Below are positions 25,705-33,476 of a DNA stretch of 64,000 bases, piece by piece; position 1 is the stretch's first letter; each line of letters starts with the position of its first letter. The stretch is taken from positions 248,001 through 312,000 of the forward strand of contig JAIBBN010000001.1 of assembly GCA_019694655.1 (NCBI GenBank). Direction: 5' to 3'. Source of the DNA: Leptospirales bacterium (GTDB lineage: Bacteria > Spirochaetota > Leptospiria > Leptospirales > Leptonemataceae). The translations under genes were made by a program, and so were the position numbers. The notes beneath the pieces were generated by a model. It saw only the letters and a list, made by a program, of their open reading frames with translations, was not told the DNA's origin and did no database searches.

Positions 25705-26580
25705 TCAGCGCGTCGCAACGCTGGCGGCGATGGCCCCGTCGATGTCGGGGCCATTGAAGGCGCCCGGGTCGCGCAAGAAGGGCGCGGCAGTCGCGGGATT
25801 GTTCAGCGACGATGCGGCGCGAATGCGCAAATAGACAAATCCGCTTGCCTTCAAATTTGTAACCAGCGCTGGCGAACAGCCGTTGGCAAAGGAAGCGGAA
25901 TCGTCTACCAGGTTAGCCAGATCGAAGCGGTCGCCGCCGCCAACGCCATTGAACAGGTTCGCCGAGGTCATCGGATTTTGATCCTGGTTGTAGTACACTG
26001 GATTGATGCCGGCAAAACGCGACCACTTTGTCGGGTCCTGCGAATAGCTGGTCTCCGGGGCGTTTGTATAGTCCGGGTTGAAACCGCAATAGCTGATATT
26101 GTCTTCGCTAACCTCGATGATCGCCGCTTCCATGAAGCGCTGGCTGCTGTTGCCGCTTTGAAAAAAGGCATTCTCATAGACCACAAAGTCGACGCCGCCG
26201 CCGTTGAGCACGCGCCGGCCGCTCCACTCCAGGACCATGGACGCTGTCAGTCCGCTTTCGTTTAAACTGAAAACATCGGTTGATCCGCTGGCATCGCCGG
26301 CCCCGCGCACGCCATTGACGGCGCAGCGAACGTCATAAAAAACGCCGCCAGTGTTGCCGGGTGCGCTGGCGGCGACGTCGGCCACGAAGGCGCCTGCCGG
26401 CGGCGCCGCTGTTTGCTGGCAACTTGCGCCACTGGATGGCGCTACGGCTGCCAGCAGGAGCGCCGCGGCCGCGCTATCATCGCCGCCAGGCTGGGCGCAG
26501 GTCGAAAGCAATGCGGCACAGAAGGCCGCAGCGGCCGCCGAGTAGCGCAGCGGCCTTGTTTGCGTTTTAGCGGCGATCAT
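25705..26580 (-). CDS. Lipoprotein in a cobalamin-riboswitch operon, LIC_13355-like
   Basis: The 291-residue exported protein has signal peptide and lipobox LLSTC with Cys28, then a Gly/Ala-rich spacer. The folded region shows VDFVVYENAFF, AAIIEVSEDNISY, KWSRFAGINP, GGDRFDLANL, VYLRIRAAS and DGAIA near the end. The set VFEN ... VEVSxD ... AG ... GDxFDL ... YVRI is shared by a group of bacterial cell-surface proteins and resembles the Leptospira LIC_13355 lipoproteins; I recall this from memory and it needs a search. It overlaps the preceding lipoprotein gene by 14 bp, so both depend on the riboswitch at 27.2-27.4 kb. A role in B12 capture is an inference. Confidence 0.75.
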   Translation of the reverse strand: MIAAKTQTRPLRYSAAAAAFCAALLSTCAQPGGDDSAAAALLLAAVAPSSGASCQQTAAPPAGAFVADVAASAPGNTGGVFYDVRCAVNGVRGAGDASGSTDVFSLNESGLTASMVLEWSGRRVLNGGGVDFVVYENAFFQSGNSSQRFMEAAIIEVSEDNISYCGFNPDYTNAPETSYSQDPTKWSRFAGINPVYYNQDQNPMTSANLFNGVGGGDRFDLANLVDDSASFANGCSPALVTNLKASGFVYLRIRAASSLNNPATAAPFLRDPGAFNGPDIDGAIAASVATR

Positions 26581-27082
26581 AGCGCGTCCATGAAAAGCCC
26601 GCACAACCGCTGGAAAGGTTCGAGGCGTTGGCGCTGGAGGCGCTGGCCGCTTTGGCGGCAGCCAGACTGCTCTGGCTGAAGGAATACTCGCACCAGTAGA
26701 AACTGCTGCCATCCGGCTGCGTCCAGGCGACGGCGCCAAATTGACCGACAGTACAGCCCCCGCCAGTCTGTGCTGTACACTCGTAGTAGAAACGGTTCAA
26801 GCTGTTATCGAATTCTCTTAGCGCATAGGTGAAGGAGTAGCCCGTTCCCGTGCCGGCGGCCGTCCAGATGCTATTCACCGGACTGACCGTCAGGTCCGTA
26901 TTGAATCCGTTGTCGTGCCAGCGCCCGGCGATCTCTGGCGTTGTCAGTATTAGCCCGGCCAGCAGCAGCGCTGCGTTTTGGCCCTGCTCGTCGGAGTCGT
27001 CCTCCGATCCGGCGCCCAGTGGACAGTAACTCATGTTCAATATGAGCGCCATCGCGCCCGCGATTTGAATCTTTCTTTTCAT
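26567..27082 (-). CDS. Lipoprotein, first gene behind the cobalamin riboswitch
   Basis: The 171-residue protein starts MKRKIQIAGAMALILNMSYC with a lipoprotein signal and lipidation Cys20. The mature part has an acidic spacer (SEDDSDEQ), a hydrophobic patch, and then a beta-rich domain with four Cys (YEC, GGGC, FYWC, SGC) and many Trp/Tyr. A strong ribosome-binding site (AGGAGAAGG on the minus strand, 27086-27094) precedes the ATG. No family was recognised. The long leader upstream holds the cobalamin riboswitch, so expression should fall when B12 is plentiful. Confidence 0.75.
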   Translation of the reverse strand: MKRKIQIAGAMALILNMSYCPLGAGSEDDSDEQGQNAALLLAGLILTTPEIAGRWHDNGFNTDLTVSPVNSIWTAAGTGTGYSFTYALREFDNSLNRFYYECTAQTGGGCTVGQFGAVAWTQPDGSSFYWCEYSFSQSSLAAAKAASASSANASNLSSGCAGFSWTRYDRR

Positions 27083-27229
27083 TAGCCTTCTCCTGGATGT
27101 TGAGAAAGCCGGAGGCCGCGCAATGCGAAGCAATGGATACTCAGGTTATTCCTGGCGCGCATAGCAGAGCCCCTGGACTCTCTTTCGTCTCCGGGGCCCC
27201 CTCGCGCGCCTGCGGCGTGTGAGAATGCG

Positions 27230-27427
27230 ATGGACTCTATCCTCGAAGTCCGTTCGCGGGGAAGATCTGGCTTACAGGGCAGGCTTTGGGACTGCCATGA
27301 TTACAGTTGCGGGACAGCGCGGGAATCTCACCCGAAGCGACGAATCAATCGGCGCTCCCCGTCGCAAAGGACGGCAACTTCCTCCCTGAAGACTATTCTG
27401 CCAGCGCTGCGGGCAGCTCCGCTGGCG
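27230..27427 (-). promoter_or_regulatory. Cobalamin (AdoCbl) riboswitch
   Basis: Read on the minus strand, 27333 to 27301 contains GGTGAGATTCCCGC followed by GCTGTCCCGCAACTGTAA, the hallmark core of the cobalamin riboswitch (consensus GGTGxxAATCC...CCCGCxACTGT). Further downstream, CTGTAAGCCAGATCTTCCCC (27277-27258) matches the B12-box region (AGYCAGGATAC type). The upstream part holds paired GC-rich arms as expected for P2-P3. The element ends about 150 nt before the lipoprotein ATG, which leaves room for an expression platform. It fills the 345 bp between the DUF1289 stop (27428) and the lipoprotein start (27082). Exact 5' and 3' limits are approximate. Confidence 0.88.
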
Positions 27428-27625
27428 TCAAGAGTTATCCGTTTCCACCTGGCGCAGACGTTGGGGAAGTTCGCCCATGATACGCTTGCGCTCGTCTGTC
27501 GTCAGCTTGGACCACGTCGCAATCTCGTCGAGGGTGCGCGCACAGTCGACACAGCGACGCCCAGCGAGATCAAGTCGGCAGAGTCTTCGACAGGGAGAAA
27601 GATTTTCAGAAACTGCGTCGGGCAT
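27428..27625 (-). CDS. DUF1289 small Cys-rich protein
   Basis: The 65-residue protein shows the DUF1289 pattern: CRRLCRLDLAGRRCVDCART gives C-x3-C-x8-C-x2-C, followed by LDEIATWSKLTTDERKRIM. These are small, probably metal-binding proteins of unknown function, found in many proteobacteria and other Gram-negatives. The ATG at 27625 lies 14 bp after the MBOAT stop, so it is probably the second gene of that transcript. An in-frame upstream extension overlaps MBOAT and is not needed. Confidence 0.82.
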   Translation of the reverse strand: MPDAVSENLSPCRRLCRLDLAGRRCVDCARTLDEIATWSKLTTDERKRIMGELPQRLRQVETDNS

Positions 27626-27639
27626 CACTGGCTGGAGTC

Positions 27640-29205
27640 TCAGAATACAAAATAGATAAAGGGCGAAGCGTCGCTGGCGCCAATCTGGATACAGATTAGA
27701 GCAAAGACAGGCCACAGCGCAGTTTCCGCCCAGGCCGGCAGCAGATTCTGGAAGCGTCCCCGTTCAAAGATCTGCCAGCCGATGATCTGCCCGGCGATCA
27801 TCACAAAAGCTGCCAGCCACACCATGTTTGAATCCAGGGCCGCCAGCCCGGCGCTGGCGTCGGCCGCTGCACCGAAGCCAAGCATCGCCGTCATCATCGA
27901 CCACGCTGTCTGAATCTCGGGCGCTCGAAATAGCGTTCCAAAGTAAATGGTAACAAAGCTGGTCGCCGCCAGCTTCAGCAAATCAAGCGGCCACTTGCGG
28001 CTGAAATAATTGCTGGGCGGCGCAGCATGATGCAGGCGCGCCGCATCTTGCGCTCGCTCTTCTGTGGTATGCAGGTTCTGTCTGTTGCGCAGCATCTGGC
28101 GCAGACCGCTTTCCAGCGCCAGCAGCGTTCCATGAATGCCGCCCCACAGAACGTAGGTCCAGTTGGCGCCGTGCCAGACGCCGGCCACAAACATTGTGAA
28201 AAATATGTTGAACTTCTGACGCCAGTAGCCAACGCGATTTCCGCCCAGCGGAATGTAGAGATAATCGCGGTTCCAGCGAATCAACGAGGTGTGCCATCGC
28301 TGCCAGTGTTCGGTTATTGAGCGGCTCAAGTAAGGCAGACGAAAATTCTCCGGCAGTTCGTAGCCCAGAAAGATTGCCGCGCCCCAGGCCATGTCCGAGT
28401 ATCCGGAAAAGTCGCAATAGACCTGCACCCAGAAGCCAATGGCGCCGACCCACAATGCTATGGCCCCTAGACCGTGGGGCGCGCCAAATATCTGGTCGAC
28501 GACCGGCGCCACGTTGTCGGCCAGAACGACCTTCTTAAAATAGCCCAGCGCAAACCAGCGCGCAGCAAGCCGCATCCGTTCCAGATTGAACTGTGGCATG
28601 CGCTGCAGTTGGGGCAGAAACTCTTTGGCCGTTACAATCGGTCCGGCCACCAGCTGCGGAAAAAAAGCGATAAACAGGGCGAAGCGCAGCAGGTCGCGCT
28701 CTACCGGAATGACTTTTCGATAAACGTCAATGGTATAGCTCATCGATTGAAAAGTAAAAAAGGAAATGCCAACCGGTAGAATCAAATGGAGCAGCAGCGA
28801 ATAGCGACTGCTTTCGCTGACTGCGCCGGGCGAAACGCTGTTCAGCAGGGCGATCACACTTTCACTGAAAAAATCCGTGTACTTAAAGTATCCCAGGATC
28901 CCTAGATTCATGCTCAAGCTGATCAACAAGCACAGCGCTCGCGCCCGGCGTGAACGCGGAGAATCTGGAGCATTTTCATGATAGTAGCCAAGCGTAAGCC
29001 CGGCGACGTAGTCGATCAGCGTGGTGATGGCAATCAACAGGCCATACTGCCAGACGGAAAAAGTATAAAAGAAGTAGGAGGCCAGCAGCAGAAAGTAGTG
29101 CAGCGCCCGCAGGCGCATGCGCTCCGGCAGAAGCGCAATGCCGTACCACTGAAATACAAATACAAAGGCGAAGAACAGCAGGAAAGTGATGCTGGAGAAT
29201 ACCAC
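27640..29205 (-). CDS. MBOAT-family O-acyltransferase (AlgI-like)
   Basis: Polytopic inner-membrane protein of 521 residues. MVFSSITFLLFFAFVFVFQW is the classic AlgI/DltB N-terminus. The conserved MBOAT segments are present: PYLSRSITEHWQRWH and GVWHGANWTYVLWG with the catalytic His. In the family it passes acyl (often acetyl) groups across the membrane to a periplasmic transferase that modifies polysaccharide or teichoic acid. No partner of the AlgJ/AlgX or SGNH type lies nearby. Divergent from flbD with 195 bp between starts. Confidence 0.93.
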   Translation of the reverse strand: MVFSSITFLLFFAFVFVFQWYGIALLPERMRLRALHYFLLLASYFFYTFSVWQYGLLIAITTLIDYVAGLTLGYYHENAPDSPRSRRARALCLLISLSMNLGILGYFKYTDFFSESVIALLNSVSPGAVSESSRYSLLLHLILPVGISFFTFQSMSYTIDVYRKVIPVERDLLRFALFIAFFPQLVAGPIVTAKEFLPQLQRMPQFNLERMRLAARWFALGYFKKVVLADNVAPVVDQIFGAPHGLGAIALWVGAIGFWVQVYCDFSGYSDMAWGAAIFLGYELPENFRLPYLSRSITEHWQRWHTSLIRWNRDYLYIPLGGNRVGYWRQKFNIFFTMFVAGVWHGANWTYVLWGGIHGTLLALESGLRQMLRNRQNLHTTEERAQDAARLHHAAPPSNYFSRKWPLDLLKLAATSFVTIYFGTLFRAPEIQTAWSMMTAMLGFGAAADASAGLAALDSNMVWLAAFVMIAGQIIGWQIFERGRFQNLLPAWAETALWPVFALICIQIGASDASPFIYFVF

Positions 29206-29400
29206 TGCGCCGGCAACCCATGGCCGAAGCGCCGCCGGAGCGCGGGCCTCAGCTCCTGATCAAGACCGGCAAAGTGCGGCGGGCGGGAAGGGCGTAAATG
29301 AAAAACTGTCCACGCGCTCTGGCCGGCGCTGGCGGAGTGCAAGCGCCGCCCGATTTATTGCGGACGGCCAGGCAGGCCCTGGCAGCTTGGGGTTCTGGTC

Positions 29401-29637
29401 ATGATCGAGCTGCATCGCTTGAAGGGCGAACCCTTTGTCCTGAATCACCGCTTGATCGAGCTGATTGAAAATCGGCCGGATACGGTCATAACTTTGACCA
29501 ATGAGCGGCGCTACGTCGTTACTGAAAGTCCCCAGGATATCGTCCGCTTGATCCAGGAGTTTGAGCGAAAAATTTTCCAGGGCGGTCCGCGCCTGTCCGA
29601 CGATACTCAAAGCAGCGCCTCCGCCGGGACAGGCTAA
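29401..29637 (+). CDS. flbD: Flagellar FlbD family protein
   Basis: The 78-residue protein opens MIELHRLKGEPFVLNHRLIE and contains ENRPDTVITLTN and a C-terminal IRLIQEF-type helix, which matches the short FlbD protein found upstream of motA in spirochaetes and Firmicutes. Its biochemical role is not settled. It precedes motA by 24 bp and heads the motor cluster. Confidence 0.92.
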   Translation: MIELHRLKGEPFVLNHRLIELIENRPDTVITLTNERRYVVTESPQDIVRLIQEFERKIFQGGPRLSDDTQSSASAGTG

Positions 29638-29661
29638 TCGAAGGGCAGGAGCACGGGTTCC

Positions 29662-30450
29662 ATGGATATTGCGACAATTGCAGGCGTAGTCGGCGGTTTT
29701 GGTCTGGTTATGTTCGGGACCTTTTACGCCGGCCTGGGACTGGGCGACATCTTCGACATCCCCTCCTTGTTCATCACCTTTGGCGGCGGAACAGCATCGG
29801 CCATTGCCCAGGCGCCGCTTTCGCGCCTGCTTCAGATTCCCACCTACACTCGTTTTGCTTTCACGCCGCGGACCACGGACACGGCCAATTTGATTTTGAC
29901 CCTGGTGAACTTTGCCGAACGGGCGCGCCGCGAGGGCTTGCTTTCGCTGGAAGACGACCTGGTCAATCTCGACGAGCCCTTCTTGCGCAAGGGCATTCAG
30001 CTGGTTGTCGATGGCACGGACCCGGAGCTGGTACGCAACATCCTGGAAACGGACATTGAAAACTTGAAGGGTCGCCACTCTGAGGGCATCAAATTCTGGA
30101 ACGATACCGGCTTTTACTTTCCGGCCTTTGGCATGCTTGGCACGCTGGTGGGCCTGGTGCAGATGCTCAAGAACCTTGGCGCCGGAGACCCGGCGGCCAT
30201 CGGCGCCGGTATGGCGGCGGCCCTGATTACCACGCTTTATGGATCGATGGGCGCCAATATTGTCGCCCTGCCGCTGTCCAAGAAGCTGGCCCTGCGCAGC
30301 GATGAGGAGGTTGCCACCAAGACGATTATGATTGAGGGCATTCTCTCCATTCAGTCCGGCGACAACCCGCGCATTGTAAAAGACAAACTGGCCTCTTTCC
30401 TGGCCCCCTCCGAGCGTACCGCGCTGGAAGAAGGCGCCGGAGACAAGTAA
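29662..30450 (+). CDS. motA: Flagellar motor stator protein MotA
   Basis: Inner-membrane proton-channel stator subunit of 262 residues with four TM helices: about residues 2-22, 29-49, and a pair near 150-170 and 183-205. The cytoplasmic loop between TM2 and TM3 holds the charged residues (RARREG region) that contact FliG. PAFGMLGTLVGLVQML and GAGMAAALITTLYGSMGAN are the conserved TM3/TM4 segments. Works with MotB, 32 bp downstream. Confidence 0.96.
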   Translation: MDIATIAGVVGGFGLVMFGTFYAGLGLGDIFDIPSLFITFGGGTASAIAQAPLSRLLQIPTYTRFAFTPRTTDTANLILTLVNFAERARREGLLSLEDDLVNLDEPFLRKGIQLVVDGTDPELVRNILETDIENLKGRHSEGIKFWNDTGFYFPAFGMLGTLVGLVQMLKNLGAGDPAAIGAGMAAALITTLYGSMGANIVALPLSKKLALRSDEEVATKTIMIEGILSIQSGDNPRIVKDKLASFLAPSERTALEEGAGDK

Positions 30451-30482
30451 GGCCAGCGGCCCTTGCTGCAATCGAAACGATC

Positions 30483-31319
30483 ATGGCCAAGAAGGTAAAG
30501 TGTCCGCCCTGCGAAGAAGGCGCGCCGCTCTGGCTGCAGACCTACGGCGACATGGTGACGCTGATGCTCTGCCTCTTTGTAATGATTTTTGCCACGGGCA
30601 AGGCCACGCCGCAGGAGATCCAGCTGATTCTTTCAGCTTTCAACAACAGTATGGGATTCTTTACTGGCGGCCAGACGCTTTCTGCCGGACGTCTGGAAGA
30701 AATGGGCATGAATCTGGAATCCTTGCCATCGATGACGCGCGGTCGCTCGCTCTCGCGTTCCAAGCAGGAAGCGGTCAGCGTCTTTCAACCGGAGATCCGG
30801 GCGCGCAAGGTGCGCATTTCGGAAGACGAACGAGGTTTGGTGATCTCTCTGATCAGCGCCGACTTTTTTCGACCCGGCAGCGCCCAATTGACGGCCTCCG
30901 CTGAGGAAGTGCTGCAGAAAGCGGCGGTGGTCTGCAAGAACCTGGAGCGCTATGTCCGCGTGGAAGGATATTCTTCCTCCGGCGAGGATGAGAGCCTGGC
31001 CGGCCAGAGCAACCAGGGCGTTCGCGACGAACGCAACTACAGTAACAGCTGGGATCTGGCCGGAGCTCGCGCCATCAATGCTACCGCCTTCATGTCATCG
31101 CAGGGAGTGCCCGCACAATGGATGCAAGCAGTCAGCTATGGCGCCTTTCGACCGCTGGCCAGCGAGGGCGACGCCGGCACGCCGGAGGCGTCGGCGCACA
31201 ATCGACGCATCGACATTGTCATTTTGACCAACAAGGACTCCGTGCGCGGCGCCAGCTCTTCTGGTTTTCGACTGCCAGAAACGCCCTTGCCCGGCGCCGA
31301 GTCGCTGCTGCCCGATTGA
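30483..31319 (+). CDS. motB: Flagellar motor stator protein MotB
   Basis: The 278-residue protein has a cytoplasmic N-terminus and a single TM helix with the proton-carrying Asp in TYGDMVTLMLCLFVMIF (Asp near residue 23). A linker follows, then an OmpA-like peptidoglycan-binding domain: DFFRPGSAQLTASAEEVL, VEGYSS, WDLAGARA and NRRIDIVI. It forms the stator with MotA and anchors it to the cell wall. The 174 bp to fliL are longer than other gaps in the cluster and hold no gene. Confidence 0.95.
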   Translation: MAKKVKCPPCEEGAPLWLQTYGDMVTLMLCLFVMIFATGKATPQEIQLILSAFNNSMGFFTGGQTLSAGRLEEMGMNLESLPSMTRGRSLSRSKQEAVSVFQPEIRARKVRISEDERGLVISLISADFFRPGSAQLTASAEEVLQKAAVVCKNLERYVRVEGYSSSGEDESLAGQSNQGVRDERNYSNSWDLAGARAINATAFMSSQGVPAQWMQAVSYGAFRPLASEGDAGTPEASAHNRRIDIVILTNKDSVRGASSSGFRLPETPLPGAESLLPD

Positions 31320-31493
31320 TTGACTCCGTTATCTGGAAAGCGGCTGCCGGCGGTAAATTTCTCTGCCAAATCTGGAAATGGCACGATATTGTCTGTAGCA
31401 GAAGCAACCCTTCTGTGCGGCGCCAGCGTCCCCGCCGACCGGGGCTCAAGCGGCGCTGGCGTCGAATGCGACCGACGGCGGTCGAGGTGAGCT

Positions 31494-32027
31494 ATGGCTG
31501 GTGCAGACGAAGAAGAACAGGAGAGCGGGGAACAGGCGGGCTACGAGCCCACAGCCTCCTCCGGTCTCTCGAAAATCGTCAAGATTTTGATCTATGTCGC
31601 CCTTGGCGTGCTTGGCGTGGTGCTGATGTCGGTGATCGCCTTTTTTGTAGCCCAACAGGCGGCGGCGCAGCAATTCAAAGAAGTGCAGTCCATCGCCGTG
31701 GTCAAGCCGCCGCCGCCGACGGAGAACTTCAACTTCCAGGACGATTTCCGCGTCAACACGGCGGACCAGGGCGAACCGCACTTTATCAAGATGCGACTGT
31801 CGCTTGGCTTTGATGCCAACAATCCGGCGCTGGGCGCAGAACTGGCGCAGCGTATGCCGCAGATGCGCCACATCATCAACCTGATCTTGCGCGGCAAAAC
31901 CAAGGATGAACTATCCACGACCCATGCCAGTCTCGAACTGGCCGAAGAAATCAAGGCCAGCGTGAATCACGTCCTCTCCGAAGGCAAAGTCTCGGATGTC
32001 TGGGTCATGGAGCTGATCGTAAACTAG
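31494..32027 (+). CDS. fliL: Flagellar basal body-associated protein FliL
   Basis: The 177-residue protein has an acidic cytoplasmic N-terminus, one TM helix (about residues 33-58), and a periplasmic stomatin-like domain with HFIKMRLSLGFDANNPALG and a terminal VSDVWVMELIVN strand, typical of FliL. FliL surrounds and supports the MotAB stators. It is the last gene of the cluster; the next gene is convergent. Confidence 0.9.
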   Translation: MAGADEEEQESGEQAGYEPTASSGLSKIVKILIYVALGVLGVVLMSVIAFFVAQQAAAQQFKEVQSIAVVKPPPPTENFNFQDDFRVNTADQGEPHFIKMRLSLGFDANNPALGAELAQRMPQMRHIINLILRGKTKDELSTTHASLELAEEIKASVNHVLSEGKVSDVWVMELIVN

Positions 32028-32060
32028 TGCGTCGCTTTTGATCGACGGGCTGCAATTGGT

Positions 32061-33476
32061 TTAAGGCCTGGGCGTCGGGACCAGCGGCGCCAGTCTGCCC
32101 TCCGGCAGCGGCGCAGGCTGGGCCCCAAAATAGCGCAGCACGGCCGGCGCTACGTCTTCCAGCCCAATCGATAGATCCTCGGCGATCGCCGGCGCTCCGG
32201 CGCCGGAAAGTATCCAGCCGCTTAACATCGCTGGATGATCCGGAAAATAGCCGTGCATGCCAACGCTGCGCGGCAGACGCACGGAGCTGCGGCGTCCGGA
32301 GAGCTGGCTGAAGAAGTAGTCCGGCTTCAATACGACAACAAAGTCGCCGACGCGCGGATTGCTCAAAGGGTCCGGCAGGCCGACGATTCCATAGTCCGCT
32401 GGCAAAAGTAAGCGCTGCAAGCCGGGCGTCCGGCGCAGCGCGCGCTGCAGCTGTCCGCGACGCGCCGGATTGAGCGCGTAGGCATAGGCGCTGTGACCAT
32501 TGGTTACCGCCCAGACCTCTTCGCCGCTCTGTTCGCGCGCTCCGGCGTTGCGGACCAAACGCTGGGCCTGCAATTCTCGGTTCAGGTCCACGGCATGATT
32601 CACCTGCAAAAAGCCGTGATCTGAAACCAGCAGCGTCAAAGTGCGATCGCGTAAATCGGCCGCATCCAGTGCGCGAAAAATATCGCCAATGCAATCATCG
32701 ATAAAAGCCAGCGCACTTCGGGCATAGGCGGTATCCGGGCCGCTGCGATGTTGTCGCGTATCGTAGGAAACAAAATGGACCATCAGCACGTCCGGGGGAT
32801 CGTGCGCGATCAAGTGAACGGCGGCATCGCGCACCAGTGCATCAAGTTCGACGTCTTCGCCGTAGCTGCGCTCCGCCCAGTCATTGATATTCTGTCCGGC
32901 GCTCTGCAGTTCCCGACGCGTTGCGTCGTCCAGCGTCGCGGCAAAGCCTTCCTCGCCGTATACTTCGGGCACATTGTAGACCAGATCGGGGCTGTGCGAA
33001 CTGCCAGGCCACAGCAGGGCCGCGCTTTGCAGCCCAAATTCCTCGCGCAGACGACTGTAGAAGGTTCGCGTTCGAATCAACTCCGTTTCATCCAGCTGCC
33101 AGGCGCGCACCAGTCGGCGTGCATCGCGATCCAGGAAGTAGTTGCCAACCACGCCGTGCAGCGCCGGGCCAACGCCGGTGCTGATCGTTGCATGCGCCGG
33201 CCAGGTAACGCTGGGAAAAACGCCGCGCGCGCTGCCGCCGGCGCCGCGCAAGCGCAGTTGCGCCAGATTGGGCGTCGCGGACTGCGAGAGCGCGCGAAGC
33301 TGAAAGCCATCAATAGAAATCAGTAGCAGCACGCGCTGCGGTCTGGACCACGGCAATGCAGCAAGATCGTCCGAAAAGCAGCGAGCCGCTGGCAACAAAG
33401 CAAAGCTCAAGAGCACAGCCAGTCCGGCCGTTTTGCGTCCGCTGGCCCAGAGGGCGTTCTTAGCAGAGCGTTTCAA
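32061..33476 (-). CDS. NPP-type phosphodiesterase/alkaline phosphatase superfamily protein
   Basis: Exported 471-residue protein (signal peptide at about residues 1-35). The metal and catalytic residues of nucleotide pyrophosphatase/phosphodiesterases are all visible: SIDGF (Asp), FPSVTWPAHATIST with nucleophile Thr, SYDTRQHRSGP (Asp and His) and SDHGF (Asp, His). Family members cleave phosphodiesters of nucleotides or lipids; the substrate here is unknown. Its ATG overlaps the Kdo transferase stop (ATGA), so it is cotranscribed with an LPS gene. Confidence 0.88.
   Translation of the reverse strand: MKRSAKNALWASGRKTAGLAVLLSFALLPAARCFSDDLAALPWSRPQRVLLLISIDGFQLRALSQSATPNLAQLRLRGAGGSARGVFPSVTWPAHATISTGVGPALHGVVGNYFLDRDARRLVRAWQLDETELIRTRTFYSRLREEFGLQSAALLWPGSSHSPDLVYNVPEVYGEEGFAATLDDATRRELQSAGQNINDWAERSYGEDVELDALVRDAAVHLIAHDPPDVLMVHFVSYDTRQHRSGPDTAYARSALAFIDDCIGDIFRALDAADLRDRTLTLLVSDHGFLQVNHAVDLNRELQAQRLVRNAGAREQSGEEVWAVTNGHSAYAYALNPARRGQLQRALRRTPGLQRLLLPADYGIVGLPDPLSNPRVGDFVVVLKPDYFFSQLSGRRSSVRLPRSVGMHGYFPDHPAMLSGWILSGAGAPAIAEDLSIGLEDVAPAVLRYFGAQPAPLPEGRLAPLVPTPRP

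Noticed and set aside
27230-27655. Plus-strand frame of 141 codons in the lipoprotein leader
   Set aside because: It is antisense to the cobalamin riboswitch and the DUF1289 gene; no protein-like features.
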